Notes under the pieces: generated by a model
What the model was told of the DNA's origin: nothing
Seen by the model: the letters and a program-made list of their open reading frames with translations, nothing else
The model's database searches: none
Assembly (NCBI GenBank): GCA_964410665.1
Contig: CAYPIE010000019.1
Span: forward strand, 20,515 to 84,514
Reading direction: 5' to 3'
Source of the DNA: CAYPIE01 sp964410665
GTDB lineage: Bacteria; Planctomycetota; Planctomycetia; Gemmatales; Gemmataceae
Length of the DNA: 64,000 nt
Part shown: piece after piece, positions 34,289-43,054 of the stretch
Layout of the letters: the number at the start of each line of letters is the position of its first letter
Numbering within the stretch: position 1 is the stretch's first letter
Translations under genes and position numbers: made by a program

Positions 34289-34843
34289 ATGGAAAGCCAG
34301 CGCTTACGCTTCCGTCCGTTTCTGGCAAGCGACGCTGCTCGCTTGCAGGAGCTGGATGGAGACCCCGAGGTCATGCGCTACGTCGGCCATGGGCTCGGCA
34401 GTCTTGAGGCTTACCAACAGCAGATTGATCAGGTGTTTCGGCCTCAGGAGACCGCCAGGACAGGTCTCGGGTTTTGGGCCGCGGAAGAACGTGTCAGTGG
34501 ACAATTTATCGGCTGGTTTCATTTACGACCTGCGGAAGGTTTTCAATACGCAGACATCGCGGGGTACGCCCCTGGCGAAGTCGATTTAGGCTTTCGGCTG
34601 CGTCGGGCGATTTGGGGCCAAGGCTATGCAACCGAAGGAGCTGGTTACTTAGTTGAGCAGGGGTTCGCACACCGCGGGATCACCCGGGTAGTGGCTTGTG
34701 TGATGGTCAGCAATCAGGGCTCGATTCGGGTTCTGGAAAAATTGGGCTTTCATCGGGAGTCCGAGTTTACTTTGCCAGTATTCCAGGATCGGGTTGTTCG
34801 TTATGGGCGGCACCGATCGATCGGCTCCGAGAGCCGGGGGTGA
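34289..34843 (+). CDS. GNAT-family N-acetyltransferase
   Basis: A 184-residue acetyl-CoA-dependent acyltransferase of the RimJ/RimL-like group. It starts MESQRLRFRPFLASDAARLQ. The acetyl-CoA-binding stretch is LGFRLRRAIWGQGYATEGAG, followed by VACVMVSNQGSIRVLEKLGF, both standard for this group. The ATG is eight bases after GAGGAG. It lies at the head of the plus-strand run that goes on to dnaJ, rnpA and yidD. The substrate (amine or protein N-terminus) is not predictable. Confidence 0.9.
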   Translation: MESQRLRFRPFLASDAARLQELDGDPEVMRYVGHGLGSLEAYQQQIDQVFRPQETARTGLGFWAAEERVSGQFIGWFHLRPAEGFQYADIAGYAPGEVDLGFRLRRAIWGQGYATEGAGYLVEQGFAHRGITRVVACVMVSNQGSIRVLEKLGFHRESEFTLPVFQDRVVRYGRHRSIGSESRG

Positions 34844-34933
34844 CTTGGCTGGGGGGATTGCACGGGATAAAATGAACTTCTGAGGTAACATTTGTCAAGT
34901 AGCCATCGTGTCGGCCCGCGAGCCGAGAGTGCC

Positions 34934-35851
34934 ATGCCGCGCGATTATTATGAAGTGTTAGAAGTAAACCGCAACGCCAGTGATGATGAACTGGCCAAGG
35001 CGCATCGCAAACTTTCGCATAAGTATCATCCTGATCGCAATCCTGGCGACAAGGAATCTGAGGCAAAATTCAAGGAAGTCCAAAATGCCTATGACACCTT
35101 GAAGGATGCCAAGAAGCGTGCGATCTACGACCGCTACGGTCCCGACGGTCCACCAGGTTTTGATCCGAACCAGGCGGGCGGACAGGGCTTTTCGTTCAAC
35201 TTTGGTCCGGGTGGGGGTGCCCAGGAAGTCGACCCACAAATGGCCCAAGAATTGTTTGAGCAGCTGTTCGGGGAGCGAGCTGAGTCCGGCGATAGTGGCA
35301 TCTTTGGCAACCACTCACGCCGGCGTCGGCGCCCGCGGACCGCAAGGCCGGAGCCGATTGAGATCGAGGCCACGATCCCATTCGCGCGGATGGCCCAAGG
35401 GGGCACCATCACTCTCCAGGCCGAACACCAGGAAATCGAGGTCAAGGTGCCAGTCGGGGTCCAGGACGGTCAGAAACTCCGCGTCCGTGGGGTTGGCCCC
35501 GGTGGTGCCGATGTCATTGTCAAAATCCAGGTCGAGCCCCACCCCTACTTTAAACGTGAAGGCAGCAAGGACGTCCTGCTAGAGGTCCCGATTAGCATCC
35601 CTGAAGCAGTTCTGGGGGGCACGGTAGAGGTGCCAACCGTTGCCGGTCAGCGACTCGAGGTGAAGATTCCCGCCGGCACCTCCAGCGGTTCACGCCTACG
35701 GCTACGGGGCCAGGGGATCAATACGGGTGATCAGTATCTGGTTTTCAAAGTCCACGCGGTGGCAGGCATCGATGAACGCAGCCAAGAACTGATCCGTGAA
35801 TTCGCATCGCTGCATCCGCAGAATCCCCGGGAGAATGTGCCGTGGCGGTGA
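34934..35851 (+). CDS. DnaJ/CbpA-type co-chaperone (J domain + C-terminal domain, no zinc finger)
   Basis: A 305-residue protein. The J domain (1-70) starts PRDYYEVLEVNRNASDDELA and has the essential HPD in SHKYHPDRNPGD. A Gly/Phe-rich linker follows (GGQGFSFNFGPGGG). The DnaJ C-terminal substrate-binding domains run from about 145 to the end (KVPVGVQDGQKLRVRGVG, GTVEVPTVAGQRLEVKIPAG). There is no CxxCxGxG zinc finger, so it is of the type II (CbpA) class and stimulates DnaK ATPase. The start at 34934 is chosen because the J domain normally begins within a few residues of the N-terminus. Confidence 0.94.
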   Translation: MPRDYYEVLEVNRNASDDELAKAHRKLSHKYHPDRNPGDKESEAKFKEVQNAYDTLKDAKKRAIYDRYGPDGPPGFDPNQAGGQGFSFNFGPGGGAQEVDPQMAQELFEQLFGERAESGDSGIFGNHSRRRRRPRTARPEPIEIEATIPFARMAQGGTITLQAEHQEIEVKVPVGVQDGQKLRVRGVGPGGADVIVKIQVEPHPYFKREGSKDVLLEVPISIPEAVLGGTVEVPTVAGQRLEVKIPAGTSSGSRLRLRGQGINTGDQYLVFKVHAVAGIDERSQELIREFASLHPQNPRENVPWR

Positions 35852-35913
35852 ACCTGGGCCCATGGCCAGTCTCCATGGTGACAACAAGTTTCGCCTGCTT
35901 GGAGGTGGCTGCC

Positions 35914-36327
35914 ATGCTCCCGCCCGACCCCGCGGCCCAGCCGCCGCAACGCCAGACCTTTCGCCCGCATGAGCGGCTCCGACTATCCACTGAGTTCCAG
36001 AAGGTCTACGCGTTTCGGCGTTCAGTGTCGGACCGCGAACTGTCCTTGATTGTGTATGGCATGCCCAACGGCTTGCCCTATAACCGGATTGGCTTGTCCG
36101 TAGCCCGGCGGGTTCTACCCCGGGCCTACCAGCGCAACCGGATGAAACGGCTGTTGCGCGAAGCCTATCGCCTCCGCCGCGCGGAATTACCGACTGGCAT
36201 GGACCTCATCTTTGTGCCGCGTGGAAAGCGCGTCCCGTCGCTGGCGACCCTGCAGCCGGCCCTCGTACGGCTTATCCACCAGCTGGCCCGCCGGCTAGAC
36301 AAGGAACGCGGGAGCGCGGCCTCATGA
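35914..36327 (+). CDS. rnpA: Ribonuclease P protein component
   Basis: A 137-residue basic protein. The ATG at 35914 is eight bases after GGAGG. The RNase P signature is present: RIGLSVARRVLPRAYQRNRM then KRLLREAYR, with the RNR-type central cleft motif. It binds the catalytic RNA and helps 5' maturation of tRNA. The last four bases overlap yidD (ATGA), so the two are coupled. In most bacteria rpmH lies directly upstream; here only 62 bp separate it from the dnaJ-like gene, and rpmH is absent. Confidence 0.95.
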   Translation: MLPPDPAAQPPQRQTFRPHERLRLSTEFQKVYAFRRSVSDRELSLIVYGMPNGLPYNRIGLSVARRVLPRAYQRNRMKRLLREAYRLRRAELPTGMDLIFVPRGKRVPSLATLQPALVRLIHQLARRLDKERGSAAS

Positions 36328-36560
36328 GGCTCTACCGGAGTTTCCTCTCGTGTGTTGCAGGCGGGCTCATCCTGCTGGTGCGTCTCTACCAATGGCTGGT
36401 GCGGCCGCTGTTGCCACCGGCTTGTCGCTTTGTGCCGAGCTGTAGTGAATACTTTATTCTAGCGGTCAAGAAGGATGGTCCGCTGGTGGGCAGCTATCGA
36501 GGAATCCGCCGCATCTGTCGCTGCCACCCCTTTAGTCCCGGGGGCTATGACCCGCCGTGA
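36324..36560 (+). CDS. yidD: Membrane protein insertion efficiency factor YidD
   Basis: A 78-residue protein. It contains one hydrophobic segment (GGLILLVRLYQWLVRPLL) and the invariant family pattern CRFVPSCSEYFILAV...HPFSPGGYDPP, with the conserved cysteines and Pro-Gly. YidD assists YidC-dependent insertion at the inner membrane. The gene overlaps rnpA by four bases, the usual order, but the next gene is a DNA glycosylase rather than yidC. Confidence 0.95.
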   Translation: MRLYRSFLSCVAGGLILLVRLYQWLVRPLLPPACRFVPSCSEYFILAVKKDGPLVGSYRGIRRICRCHPFSPGGYDPP

Positions 36561-36579
36561 GTCGAAAGGAGTCCATGAC

Positions 36580-37218
36580 ATGTCCATTGGGACGCGACCC
36601 GATTATGCCAAAGCAACCCGCCACCTGAGTCGTCGACATCCTGCATTCAAAACGATGATCCAGCAATTTGGGCCGTGTACCTTATTGCCAGATACCGACC
36701 ACTTTGGTGTCCTGGTCCGGTCGATCATAGCGCAATTGATCTCCACTAAGGCAGCCACCACCATCTCGCAACGAGTGTATACCCTCGTGGCGCCGCACCC
36801 CGTCACGCCCGCTAGCTTGGCCGCCCAGACCGATCTAGCCTTGCGTGACTGTGGGATTTCCAGCATGAAGGTGCGTTACTTACGGGCCTTGCAAAACCAG
36901 CTCCTCGAGGACCCAGCATTTCTCGCACGCCTCGACCGGCTCCCCGAGGAACAGCTCCGACCGCTGCTCGGAGCCTTGCCCGGGATTGGACCATGGACAC
37001 TCGACATGTTTTTGATGTTTTCGCTCGGGCGAATGGACGTTTTGCCCGTCGGTGACTTGGGGGTTCGCCTGGCGGTGCAGGATCACTTTGGTCTAGCTGC
37101 AGAGCCGAGACCGCAGGAACTCCGCACCCTGGCCGAGCCGTGGCGGCCATTCCGCACGGTCGCTTGCTGGTATCTGTGGCGGAGCCGTGGCTTTGTGCCG
37201 CAATCAGGACTTGAATAA
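36580..37218 (+). CDS. HhH-GPD DNA glycosylase (AlkA-like 3-methyladenine glycosylase)
   Basis: A 212-residue base-excision repair enzyme. The start at 36580 follows AAAGGAG. The N-terminal region includes FGVLVRSIIAQLISTKAAT, typical of the AlkA subfamily. The helix-hairpin-helix is LGALPGIGPWTLDMFLMFSL, and the catalytic Asp is in VLPVGDLGVRLAVQ. It lacks the N-terminal beta domain of E. coli AlkA, so it resembles the shorter glycosylases that remove alkylated purines. No iron-sulfur cluster cysteines are seen. It sits in the same plus-strand run as yidD and the enoyl-CoA hydratase gene. Confidence 0.9.
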   Translation: MSIGTRPDYAKATRHLSRRHPAFKTMIQQFGPCTLLPDTDHFGVLVRSIIAQLISTKAATTISQRVYTLVAPHPVTPASLAAQTDLALRDCGISSMKVRYLRALQNQLLEDPAFLARLDRLPEEQLRPLLGALPGIGPWTLDMFLMFSLGRMDVLPVGDLGVRLAVQDHFGLAAEPRPQELRTLAEPWRPFRTVACWYLWRSRGFVPQSGLE

Positions 37219-37251
37219 TCGCAGCGATCCCAGCCGCGAGGGAACAAGCTA

Positions 37252-38040
37252 ATGAATATGATCACCATTGACCACCAGCCCCCGGCCAGCATCGTCCGCC
37301 TCAATCGTCCAGACAAGCGGAATGCCCTGAGTCGGGAATTGATCGCGGCATTGGCCGAGGCATTCGAACGGGTGACCCATGATCCCACGGTCCGTGTGGT
37401 CATCCTCACCGGAGCGGGGACAGCCTTCTGTGCTGGAATGGACTTAGAGGAGCTGCAGAGCACTCTGAGCCTGGATAGCGACTCGCCCGTGATCTGGGAG
37501 GATACCCAGCGTCTGGCCCGTCTGTACCAACAAATCTATACCCTGCCCAAGCCAACCATTGCCGCGGTTCAGGGAGCGGCGGTGGCTGGTGGCGCTGGTT
37601 TGGTGAGCGTGTGCGATCTGGCCTTGGCCACCCCGAACGCCAAGTTTGGCTATCCGGAGGTTCGTCGCGGTCTGGTGGCGGCCATGGTGCTGCCGCATCT
37701 ACTGCGGCATGTCGGGGAGCGAATGGCCCGCTATCTGCTCCTCACCGGGGAATTGATTGACGCGGCCACCGCTCAACAAGTGGGCCTGATCAATGCCACG
37801 GTGGCCGAAGCCGATCTACTCCCCACCGCGACTCGCTGGGCGCAGGCCTTGGCCGAAGGCGGACCAGAGGCACTCGCAGCGACCAAGCAGTTCCTCCGAC
37901 AGTGTTCACAGCTATCGGTGACAGTGGAAGAAACCGCGCGGGCTTCGGCAGCTCCACGTCTGGGCGCGGAGTGCCGTCTGGGACTGGCAGCCTTCTTCGC
38001 GAAGCAGCCTCCTCCGTGGCTCCGTGGGGAAACGTCATGA
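37252..38040 (+). CDS. Enoyl-CoA hydratase/isomerase family protein
   Basis: A 262-residue crotonase-fold enzyme. Oxyanion-hole and active-site regions are GAGTAFCAGMDLEEL near residue 65 and AVQGAAVAGGAGLVSVCDLA near 110. The downstream KFGYPEVRRGLVAAMV carries the Glu normally used for hydration. Early SIVRLNRPDKRNALSREL is the standard opening. The acyl-CoA substrate is unclear; methylglutaconyl-CoA hydratase-like is one option. Its stop overlaps the next start (ATGA at 38037), so the two are translationally coupled. Confidence 0.92.
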   Translation: MNMITIDHQPPASIVRLNRPDKRNALSRELIAALAEAFERVTHDPTVRVVILTGAGTAFCAGMDLEELQSTLSLDSDSPVIWEDTQRLARLYQQIYTLPKPTIAAVQGAAVAGGAGLVSVCDLALATPNAKFGYPEVRRGLVAAMVLPHLLRHVGERMARYLLLTGELIDAATAQQVGLINATVAEADLLPTATRWAQALAEGGPEALAATKQFLRQCSQLSVTVEETARASAAPRLGAECRLGLAAFFAKQPPPWLRGETS

Positions 38041-38975
38041 ATGCTGCAGCAGTGCCCTTGGTCGCGGCCATCGGTGAAATCCTGTGGGATTTATTCCCCC
38101 AAGGAGCCCGTTTGGGCGGCGCACCGTACAATTTCCTATTTCACTGCCGACAGTTGGCCCCGTTGTTTCCAGCAACCCAAGCATGCCAATTTACGCTGGT
38201 AACCCGTGTAGGAGACGATGCGCGCGGCCAAGCCATCCGAGAACTCCTGCAACCGATGCAGTCCCATTGGGCCACGAACTTGATCCAGATTGACCCAGAC
38301 CATCCGACGGGGAGCGTGAGCGTTCAGCTGGATCCGCGTGGCGTGCCGCAGTACACCATTCATACCGAGGTAGCATATGACTACCTGGCTTGGGATGAAC
38401 GCCTGACCGAACGCTGCCCGCAGGTGGTGTATTTCGGAACTTTGGCCCAGCGGCATCCGGTCGCCCGGAGGACCATCGCGCAATTGCTAGACTGCTGGAG
38501 CCTTAGAGTACCCCGAATGGTCCTGGATCTGAACCTGCGCCCCAACTGCTATTCGCCGACAATCATCGAACAGTCGCTACATCGAGCCAGTTGGCTCAAG
38601 CTGAGCGAGGAGGAACTGGGCATATTGCGCCGTCAGTTTGCCCTCCCGACTGCGGAAACGGCAGCACTTCGGGCGTTACGCCAGCGTTTTCAACTGGAAC
38701 TGGTCATGTTGACTTACGGAGCTGCTGGCTGTCAGGTGCAGGCATCCTTGGCAGGCCAGGAGTTCGAGGTGGCCGAGCCGGGGGTACCTACCCAGGTGGT
38801 GGATACCGTGGGCGCAGGCGATGCCTTTACCGCGGCCATGGTGTTGGGGCTCTTGGAGGGAGGTCCCGAACGTCTACCTTCCGTCGTCCACTTGGCCAAT
38901 CGCTATGCGGCCCGGGTTGTTGGTGCATCCGGGGCAACCCCCACCCTCGCGGTCGAGGAGTTCAAGTCCCCATGA
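38037..38975 (+). CDS. PfkB-family carbohydrate kinase
   Basis: A 312-residue ribokinase-like enzyme. The N-terminal substrate motif is AIGEILWDLFPQGARLGGAP, close to fructokinases, and the C-terminal PfkB signature is VVDTVGAGDAFTAAMVLGLL, with the catalytic Asp in GAGD. The start at 38037 gives an ATGA overlap with the hydratase gene. The frame is open further upstream only inside that gene. It probably phosphorylates fructose or a related sugar; specificity is not certain. The stop overlaps the following GNAT gene. Confidence 0.92.
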   Translation: MNAAAVPLVAAIGEILWDLFPQGARLGGAPYNFLFHCRQLAPLFPATQACQFTLVTRVGDDARGQAIRELLQPMQSHWATNLIQIDPDHPTGSVSVQLDPRGVPQYTIHTEVAYDYLAWDERLTERCPQVVYFGTLAQRHPVARRTIAQLLDCWSLRVPRMVLDLNLRPNCYSPTIIEQSLHRASWLKLSEEELGILRRQFALPTAETAALRALRQRFQLELVMLTYGAAGCQVQASLAGQEFEVAEPGVPTQVVDTVGAGDAFTAAMVLGLLEGGPERLPSVVHLANRYAARVVGASGATPTLAVEEFKSP

Positions 38976-39550
38976 TGCCTTCCTGGCGGCCACCAACCCT
39001 GCACACCGCCCGACTCACTCTCCGAGGACTGACCGAGGAGGATGCCGAAGCAATCTTTGCCTATGCCGCGAACCCCAACATGACCCACTACACTCTTTGG
39101 GAACCCCATCAAACGCTTGCCGATTCCCTGCGATTTGTCCGGGATTACGCCCTGGCACGCTATCGCGAGGGAGTGCCCGAGCCGATGGGCATGGTCGATC
39201 GCGAGGATCCGAGCGGCCAAGTGATTGGCTGTGTAGGCGGTTTCTGGGTATCCCAGGCAAACGCGACGATGGAGCTCGGTTATGCCTTAAGCGAAGATCA
39301 CTGGGGCAAGGGCCTGGTGGTCGAAGCAGCCACCGTGCTGATCGATTATTTATTCACCGCCTATTCGGTAGAGCGGCTACAGGCCCGTTCCGTGGCCGAG
39401 AATCAGCAGAGTCTGCGGGTGCTCGACAAACTCGGGCTCAGCTATGAAGGCACCCTCCGCTCCGCTTTGTGGCGACGTGGTCGCTTTCGCGATGTCTGTT
39501 ATTTCTCCATCCTGCGCGGCGAATGGGAAGCCCAGCATCGGTTACGCTGA
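38972..39550 (+). CDS. GNAT-family N-acetyltransferase
   Basis: A 192-residue RimJ/RimL-type acetyltransferase. The opening LHTARLTLRGLTEEDAEAIF is typical. The acetyl-CoA loop is ELGYALSEDHWGKGLVVEAA, and ARSVAENQQSLRVLDKLGL matches the family's C-terminal signature. Two ATG codons (38972, 38975) both overlap the pfkB stop. It closes the plus-strand run and converges with the leucine-rich lipoprotein gene, leaving 31 bp. Confidence 0.9.
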   Translation: MMPSWRPPTLHTARLTLRGLTEEDAEAIFAYAANPNMTHYTLWEPHQTLADSLRFVRDYALARYREGVPEPMGMVDREDPSGQVIGCVGGFWVSQANATMELGYALSEDHWGKGLVVEAATVLIDYLFTAYSVERLQARSVAENQQSLRVLDKLGLSYEGTLRSALWRRGRFRDVCYFSILRGEWEAQHRLR

Positions 39551-39581
39551 GCGTCTCCTCCGGGCGGTCATCGGCGTTGGC

Positions 39582-40322
39582 TTAGCGAACGATCTGGCAC
39601 GCAGGACGCTGCGCTTGCAGTTGTTCGATGGCCTGTTCACTGAGCTTGGCCCGACCAACCTCCAAACGAGTCAAGGAGGGAAATTTGGCGAGAATCTTCA
39701 GGCCCTGGTCGGTGATCGCTGGACTTAAACGCAATTCCTGAAGTTGCGATACGGATTGCAACGACTGCAACCCCGCATCCGTGATTTTGGACTGTTCCAA
39801 ATTGACCCGTAGCGGCTTCGCAAACGATTGCAGAGCCGTCAGCTGATCATTGGTGGCGGTGGCGTTGTAACGTGCCACAAGTTTGTTCAATGGCTTTAGC
39901 TCCTGCAGCGTCCTGATCCCCGCTTCGGTCAAGGGCGTCACATCCAAGCTTAAGCCCACGAGGTGAAGGAGATGATCGATCTCCTGGAGCTTCTCATCAC
40001 TGAGTAACGGTTCCTCTCCTTTCTCCGAGGGGAGTTCCAAGGCAAACTCGATGGGCAGATCGGGTAAGCTTGCCAGATTGTCCAGCCGTTGAGCCGACTC
40101 GATGACAAAAACGGGGGTCATGGTATCGACCCAGTCCCGCTGGGCATACCGTCCATCAAATTTTACATAGATCGATTTTGCGATATCGATTTGCTTTGTT
40201 CGATCCGGGGGTGGCTTGTCCACCGCGGCAGGGGGGGTCGCCGCTACTGGCTTTTTTGTCCGCGGAGCACACGACACACCCATCAGCATGATCCATGCTG
40301 CCATGAAGAGACGAAAGCGCAT
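39582..40322 (-). CDS. Leucine-rich repeat lipoprotein
   Basis: A 246-residue protein. The ATG at 40322 follows GGAGG and opens a lipoprotein signal (MRFRLFMAAWIMLMGVSC, lipobox Cys18). The frame is open 60 codons further, but that stretch has no features. After a Pro-rich spacer come strands and then four to five leucine-rich repeat-like units (TDAGLQSLQSVSQLQELRLS, TDQGLKILAKFPSLTRLEVG). These units are of the planctomycete type with Thr-Asp-x-Gly starts. It is probably a periplasmic interaction protein. It lies 106 bp after the alpha/beta hydrolase gene of the moeA-lnt run. Confidence 0.8.
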   Translation of the reverse strand: MRFRLFMAAWIMLMGVSCAPRTKKPVAATPPAAVDKPPPDRTKQIDIAKSIYVKFDGRYAQRDWVDTMTPVFVIESAQRLDNLASLPDLPIEFALELPSEKGEEPLLSDEKLQEIDHLLHLVGLSLDVTPLTEAGIRTLQELKPLNKLVARYNATATNDQLTALQSFAKPLRVNLEQSKITDAGLQSLQSVSQLQELRLSPAITDQGLKILAKFPSLTRLEVGRAKLSEQAIEQLQAQRPACQIVR

Positions 40323-40428
40323 AATGAGTCCTCCAAGGAACCGGAGTTGCCGCCCGAGACAGCGGAGTCCATTACTCCACACCTTGGTGCTCAACATAGG
40401 AAACGCGCGGGCAACGAACACACCCCGG

Positions 40429-41259
40429 CTAAGGCGTGTGTTCCTCGAGGAATTGCCACAGTTGTGGCAGAAAGTCCTCGGGTAGAGGACTGTTGTGGTC
40501 ATCCCCTTCCAGCCGGATCAATCGCTTGGGCGGATTGGCCAGGCCAAAGAGTTGTTCGCTCTGGAGAAAAGGCACCAAGGTATCTTCCGTCGCCCCCGCG
40601 ATGAGCACCGGACGAGTGCAACGGCTCAGCTTGTTGCTGTTATCAAACCGATTCGACATCAAAAGATGCGTTGGCAGCCAAGGGTAGAGCTGCTTGGCCA
40701 CCGCCGGTAACGAGGTAAAGCTCTTCATCAGGATCAGGCAATGGTGGTCCAGACGCGTGGCCAGCTCGACCGCCACTCCGCCACCCAGGGACTCGCCGTA
40801 GAGCACAATCTGAGAACCACCGATCCCTTGCTGGTCACGCAGCCACTTGTAGGCAACCTCCGCCGCGGCATAACAGCCTGCCTCACTCGGTTTGCCTTCA
40901 CTCTTACCATAGCCAGGGTAGTCAAAAATGAAGACCGAGCGATTCAATGCCTGGCCAAAGCGGACCATGGTCTGACCGCGGCCACTGAGGTTACCGCCGT
41001 TGCCATGACAGATTAGCAGGGCACTTTGCGAGCCAGAAACCGGGTACCACCAACCATGGAGGCGGATCCTCGAAGGCATGCTTAGGGTGACGTCTGTAAT
41101 CGACGGATCCGGCGGGGGTTCCCAAAACTCGGCCGCCTTCAAGGGGGAATACACCAGCCGATTCTCGAACCACAACATCATGGTCAGCACGGCTCCATAA
41201 ACCAGGATGAACCCCAGCAGTAGACGGGTGAAGCCCCGCCGCCAGCCACGCTGGATCAT
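40429..41259 (-). CDS. Membrane-anchored alpha/beta hydrolase
   Basis: A 276-residue protein. It starts with an N-terminal membrane anchor (LLLGFILVYGAVLTMMLWF). The hydrolase core has the oxyanion strand ALLICHGNGGNLSGRG, the nucleophile elbow IVLYGESLGGGVAVELA (GxSxG), an Asp region PVLIAGATEDTLVPF and the His in EGDDHNSPLPEDF. It resembles the BEM46/ABHD13 group; the substrate is unknown. Its start forms an ATGA overlap with the lnt stop, so the two are coupled. Confidence 0.9.
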   Translation of the reverse strand: MIQRGWRRGFTRLLLGFILVYGAVLTMMLWFENRLVYSPLKAAEFWEPPPDPSITDVTLSMPSRIRLHGWWYPVSGSQSALLICHGNGGNLSGRGQTMVRFGQALNRSVFIFDYPGYGKSEGKPSEAGCYAAAEVAYKWLRDQQGIGGSQIVLYGESLGGGVAVELATRLDHHCLILMKSFTSLPAVAKQLYPWLPTHLLMSNRFDNSNKLSRCTRPVLIAGATEDTLVPFLQSEQLFGLANPPKRLIRLEGDDHNSPLPEDFLPQLWQFLEEHTP

Positions 41260-43052
41260 GAACGTCGTCCTCGGAAGCTGCCCACCAGCCCAAAGAACAC
41301 GATCAATCCACACCCGGCAGGAAACCAGTCACCCCAGCGGGCATACAGACTGCTCCGCTGGTCAATGGGCACTTCGGCTTTGACCACCGCCGTCTGTTGC
41401 TTGGAGGCATGCCAACTGGCTGCGGGCAGCGCGATGACCCGGCCATCGCTATCGATCAGTGCCGAGATGCCGATGTTCACCGCTCGCGCCAGCGCACGCC
41501 GGGCTTCGACAGCCCGAAAACGCGCGATGGCCAGATGCTGTTCGTGTTCTTCGGTCCGCTTGAACCAGCCGTCGTTGGAAATGTTGACCAGAAAATCCAC
41601 TGACTCCCCGGTATTGTCTCCCACATAACGACGCGCCAGGGTGGGATCGGTATCTTCGTAACAAATCAACACCCCGAAGTGATAAGTCTGATCCCCGCTT
41701 CTCAGTGGCAGCCGGGCATAGTCCTCTCCCGCGGCGATGCCATAGTCATGGTCATACGGAGAAAACATTTTCATAAACGGCAGCGTTTTCTCGAACGGGA
41801 TATACTCCCCGAACGGGACGCGGTGCATCTTGTGATAGATGCCGCCGATACGGCCATCCGGCTGGATTAACAGTGCGGTGTTGTACTTGCGGTCGTCCCC
41901 GTCGGGCATGATCTGCTGTGTGTTCAGTCCCAACAGGACCGCCGTTCGCTGTTGCCCACGCCAGCGAAACTCTTCGGTGAGCTCCGCTTCATACTTGAGC
42001 AATTGCCGCCAGGTGTAGGCAGGGAACTCGGCAGGTCGCTGGTTTGGTCGTAAATAATACGGGTCGGGATAACTGGTCTCCGGCCAAACCACCAAATCGG
42101 GGTTTGGCGGGGTCGCCAGGGCTTTCTGCGTCAGCACATCATGGTGCTGTTTCATGTTGAGGATGGCATCCACAGCTCGTTCGCGATCGGGGCTGTTGCG
42201 ACTGTTGCGAATGTCTTGAGGAATATCCCCTTGAATCAGGGCCAACTGCGGCCCCGAAGCAAACGGTGGATGATCCAACCGAATGGTGCCATAAGCCACG
42301 ATCGCCGCGAGCAAGCCTAGGGCCGCTATCGTCCAACCGAGCTGTGTTTTCCGCCCCAACCCAACCGCCGTTTCCGGAATGCGCAGCCACCTACGCAGGC
42401 CGGCGATCTGGAGGGTGAACACGCCAAGGAGGGTGCCCACGAAAGCGATCACCCAGCTCAGGCCATAAGTGCCGGTAAGGTCCACGACTTGAATGAGTCG
42501 CAAGGCATCATGTTGAGCATGCGCCAGAAAATACCAGGCAAAGCCCCCCAACAAGCTGCCACGCAGATATTCCAAGCCCACCCAAACACTGGGCAAAACC
42601 AAGTACACCGGCAGTGGACTCCGCTGCACCAGCCGGCGGGTCAGGCCCACCGCCAGCACGACATAGAAGGCACAGTATAGAGTCAAGCCAAGCCAAGCGA
42701 GAAACATCATCGGATGAGCCACGCGCAACCACTGGAGGGCTGGCAGAAACAAAACCAGTCCACCGAGATACGCACTGGCGTACACACGTACCAGTGAAGC
42801 ACGAGCAAAGACCAACCAGGTCAACGGAACCAGAGCCAACCAGGCCAGATAGCCCTGATTGAGCGGAAAGAAACTCGCCCAGCATAGCCCGCCAAACAAC
42901 AGTGCCGGCAACAGCAAGCGGGACTGGCTCGTCATTGGCGGCGACTCGGGGGCCAAGGTCGCCTCGGTCGTTGGATTCGGCTGCAGCCGTGACAGCGGAG
43001 CAGAAGTGAGTTCCAAGGTCAGCGCTCCATCGGTTTGACGCCCGTTTTGCAC
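41256..43052 (-). CDS. lnt: Apolipoprotein N-acyltransferase
   Basis: A 598-residue inner-membrane enzyme that adds the third acyl chain to lipoproteins. About seven hydrophobic helices fill the first half. The nitrilase-like domain carries the Glu-Lys-Cys triad: DLVVWPETSYPDPYY (Glu), GGIYHKMHRVPFGEYIPF (Lys) and FGVLICYEDTDPTLARR (Cys). It is somewhat longer than E. coli Lnt because of an N-terminal stretch of about 40 residues; a start at the ATG 39 codons in would also be reasonable. It lies two bp after moeA. The window encodes several lipoproteins that would be substrates. Confidence 0.94.
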   Translation of the reverse strand: MQNGRQTDGALTLELTSAPLSRLQPNPTTEATLAPESPPMTSQSRLLLPALLFGGLCWASFFPLNQGYLAWLALVPLTWLVFARASLVRVYASAYLGGLVLFLPALQWLRVAHPMMFLAWLGLTLYCAFYVVLAVGLTRRLVQRSPLPVYLVLPSVWVGLEYLRGSLLGGFAWYFLAHAQHDALRLIQVVDLTGTYGLSWVIAFVGTLLGVFTLQIAGLRRWLRIPETAVGLGRKTQLGWTIAALGLLAAIVAYGTIRLDHPPFASGPQLALIQGDIPQDIRNSRNSPDRERAVDAILNMKQHHDVLTQKALATPPNPDLVVWPETSYPDPYYLRPNQRPAEFPAYTWRQLLKYEAELTEEFRWRGQQRTAVLLGLNTQQIMPDGDDRKYNTALLIQPDGRIGGIYHKMHRVPFGEYIPFEKTLPFMKMFSPYDHDYGIAAGEDYARLPLRSGDQTYHFGVLICYEDTDPTLARRYVGDNTGESVDFLVNISNDGWFKRTEEHEQHLAIARFRAVEARRALARAVNIGISALIDSDGRVIALPAASWHASKQQTAVVKAEVPIDQRSSLYARWGDWFPAGCGLIVFFGLVGSFRGRRS

Positions 43053-43054
43053 CC

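Noticed and set aside
38591..38971. Upstream extension of the second GNAT gene
   Set aside because: It overlaps most of the pfkB gene in another frame and carries no GNAT features; the ATGA overlap at 38972 is a better start.
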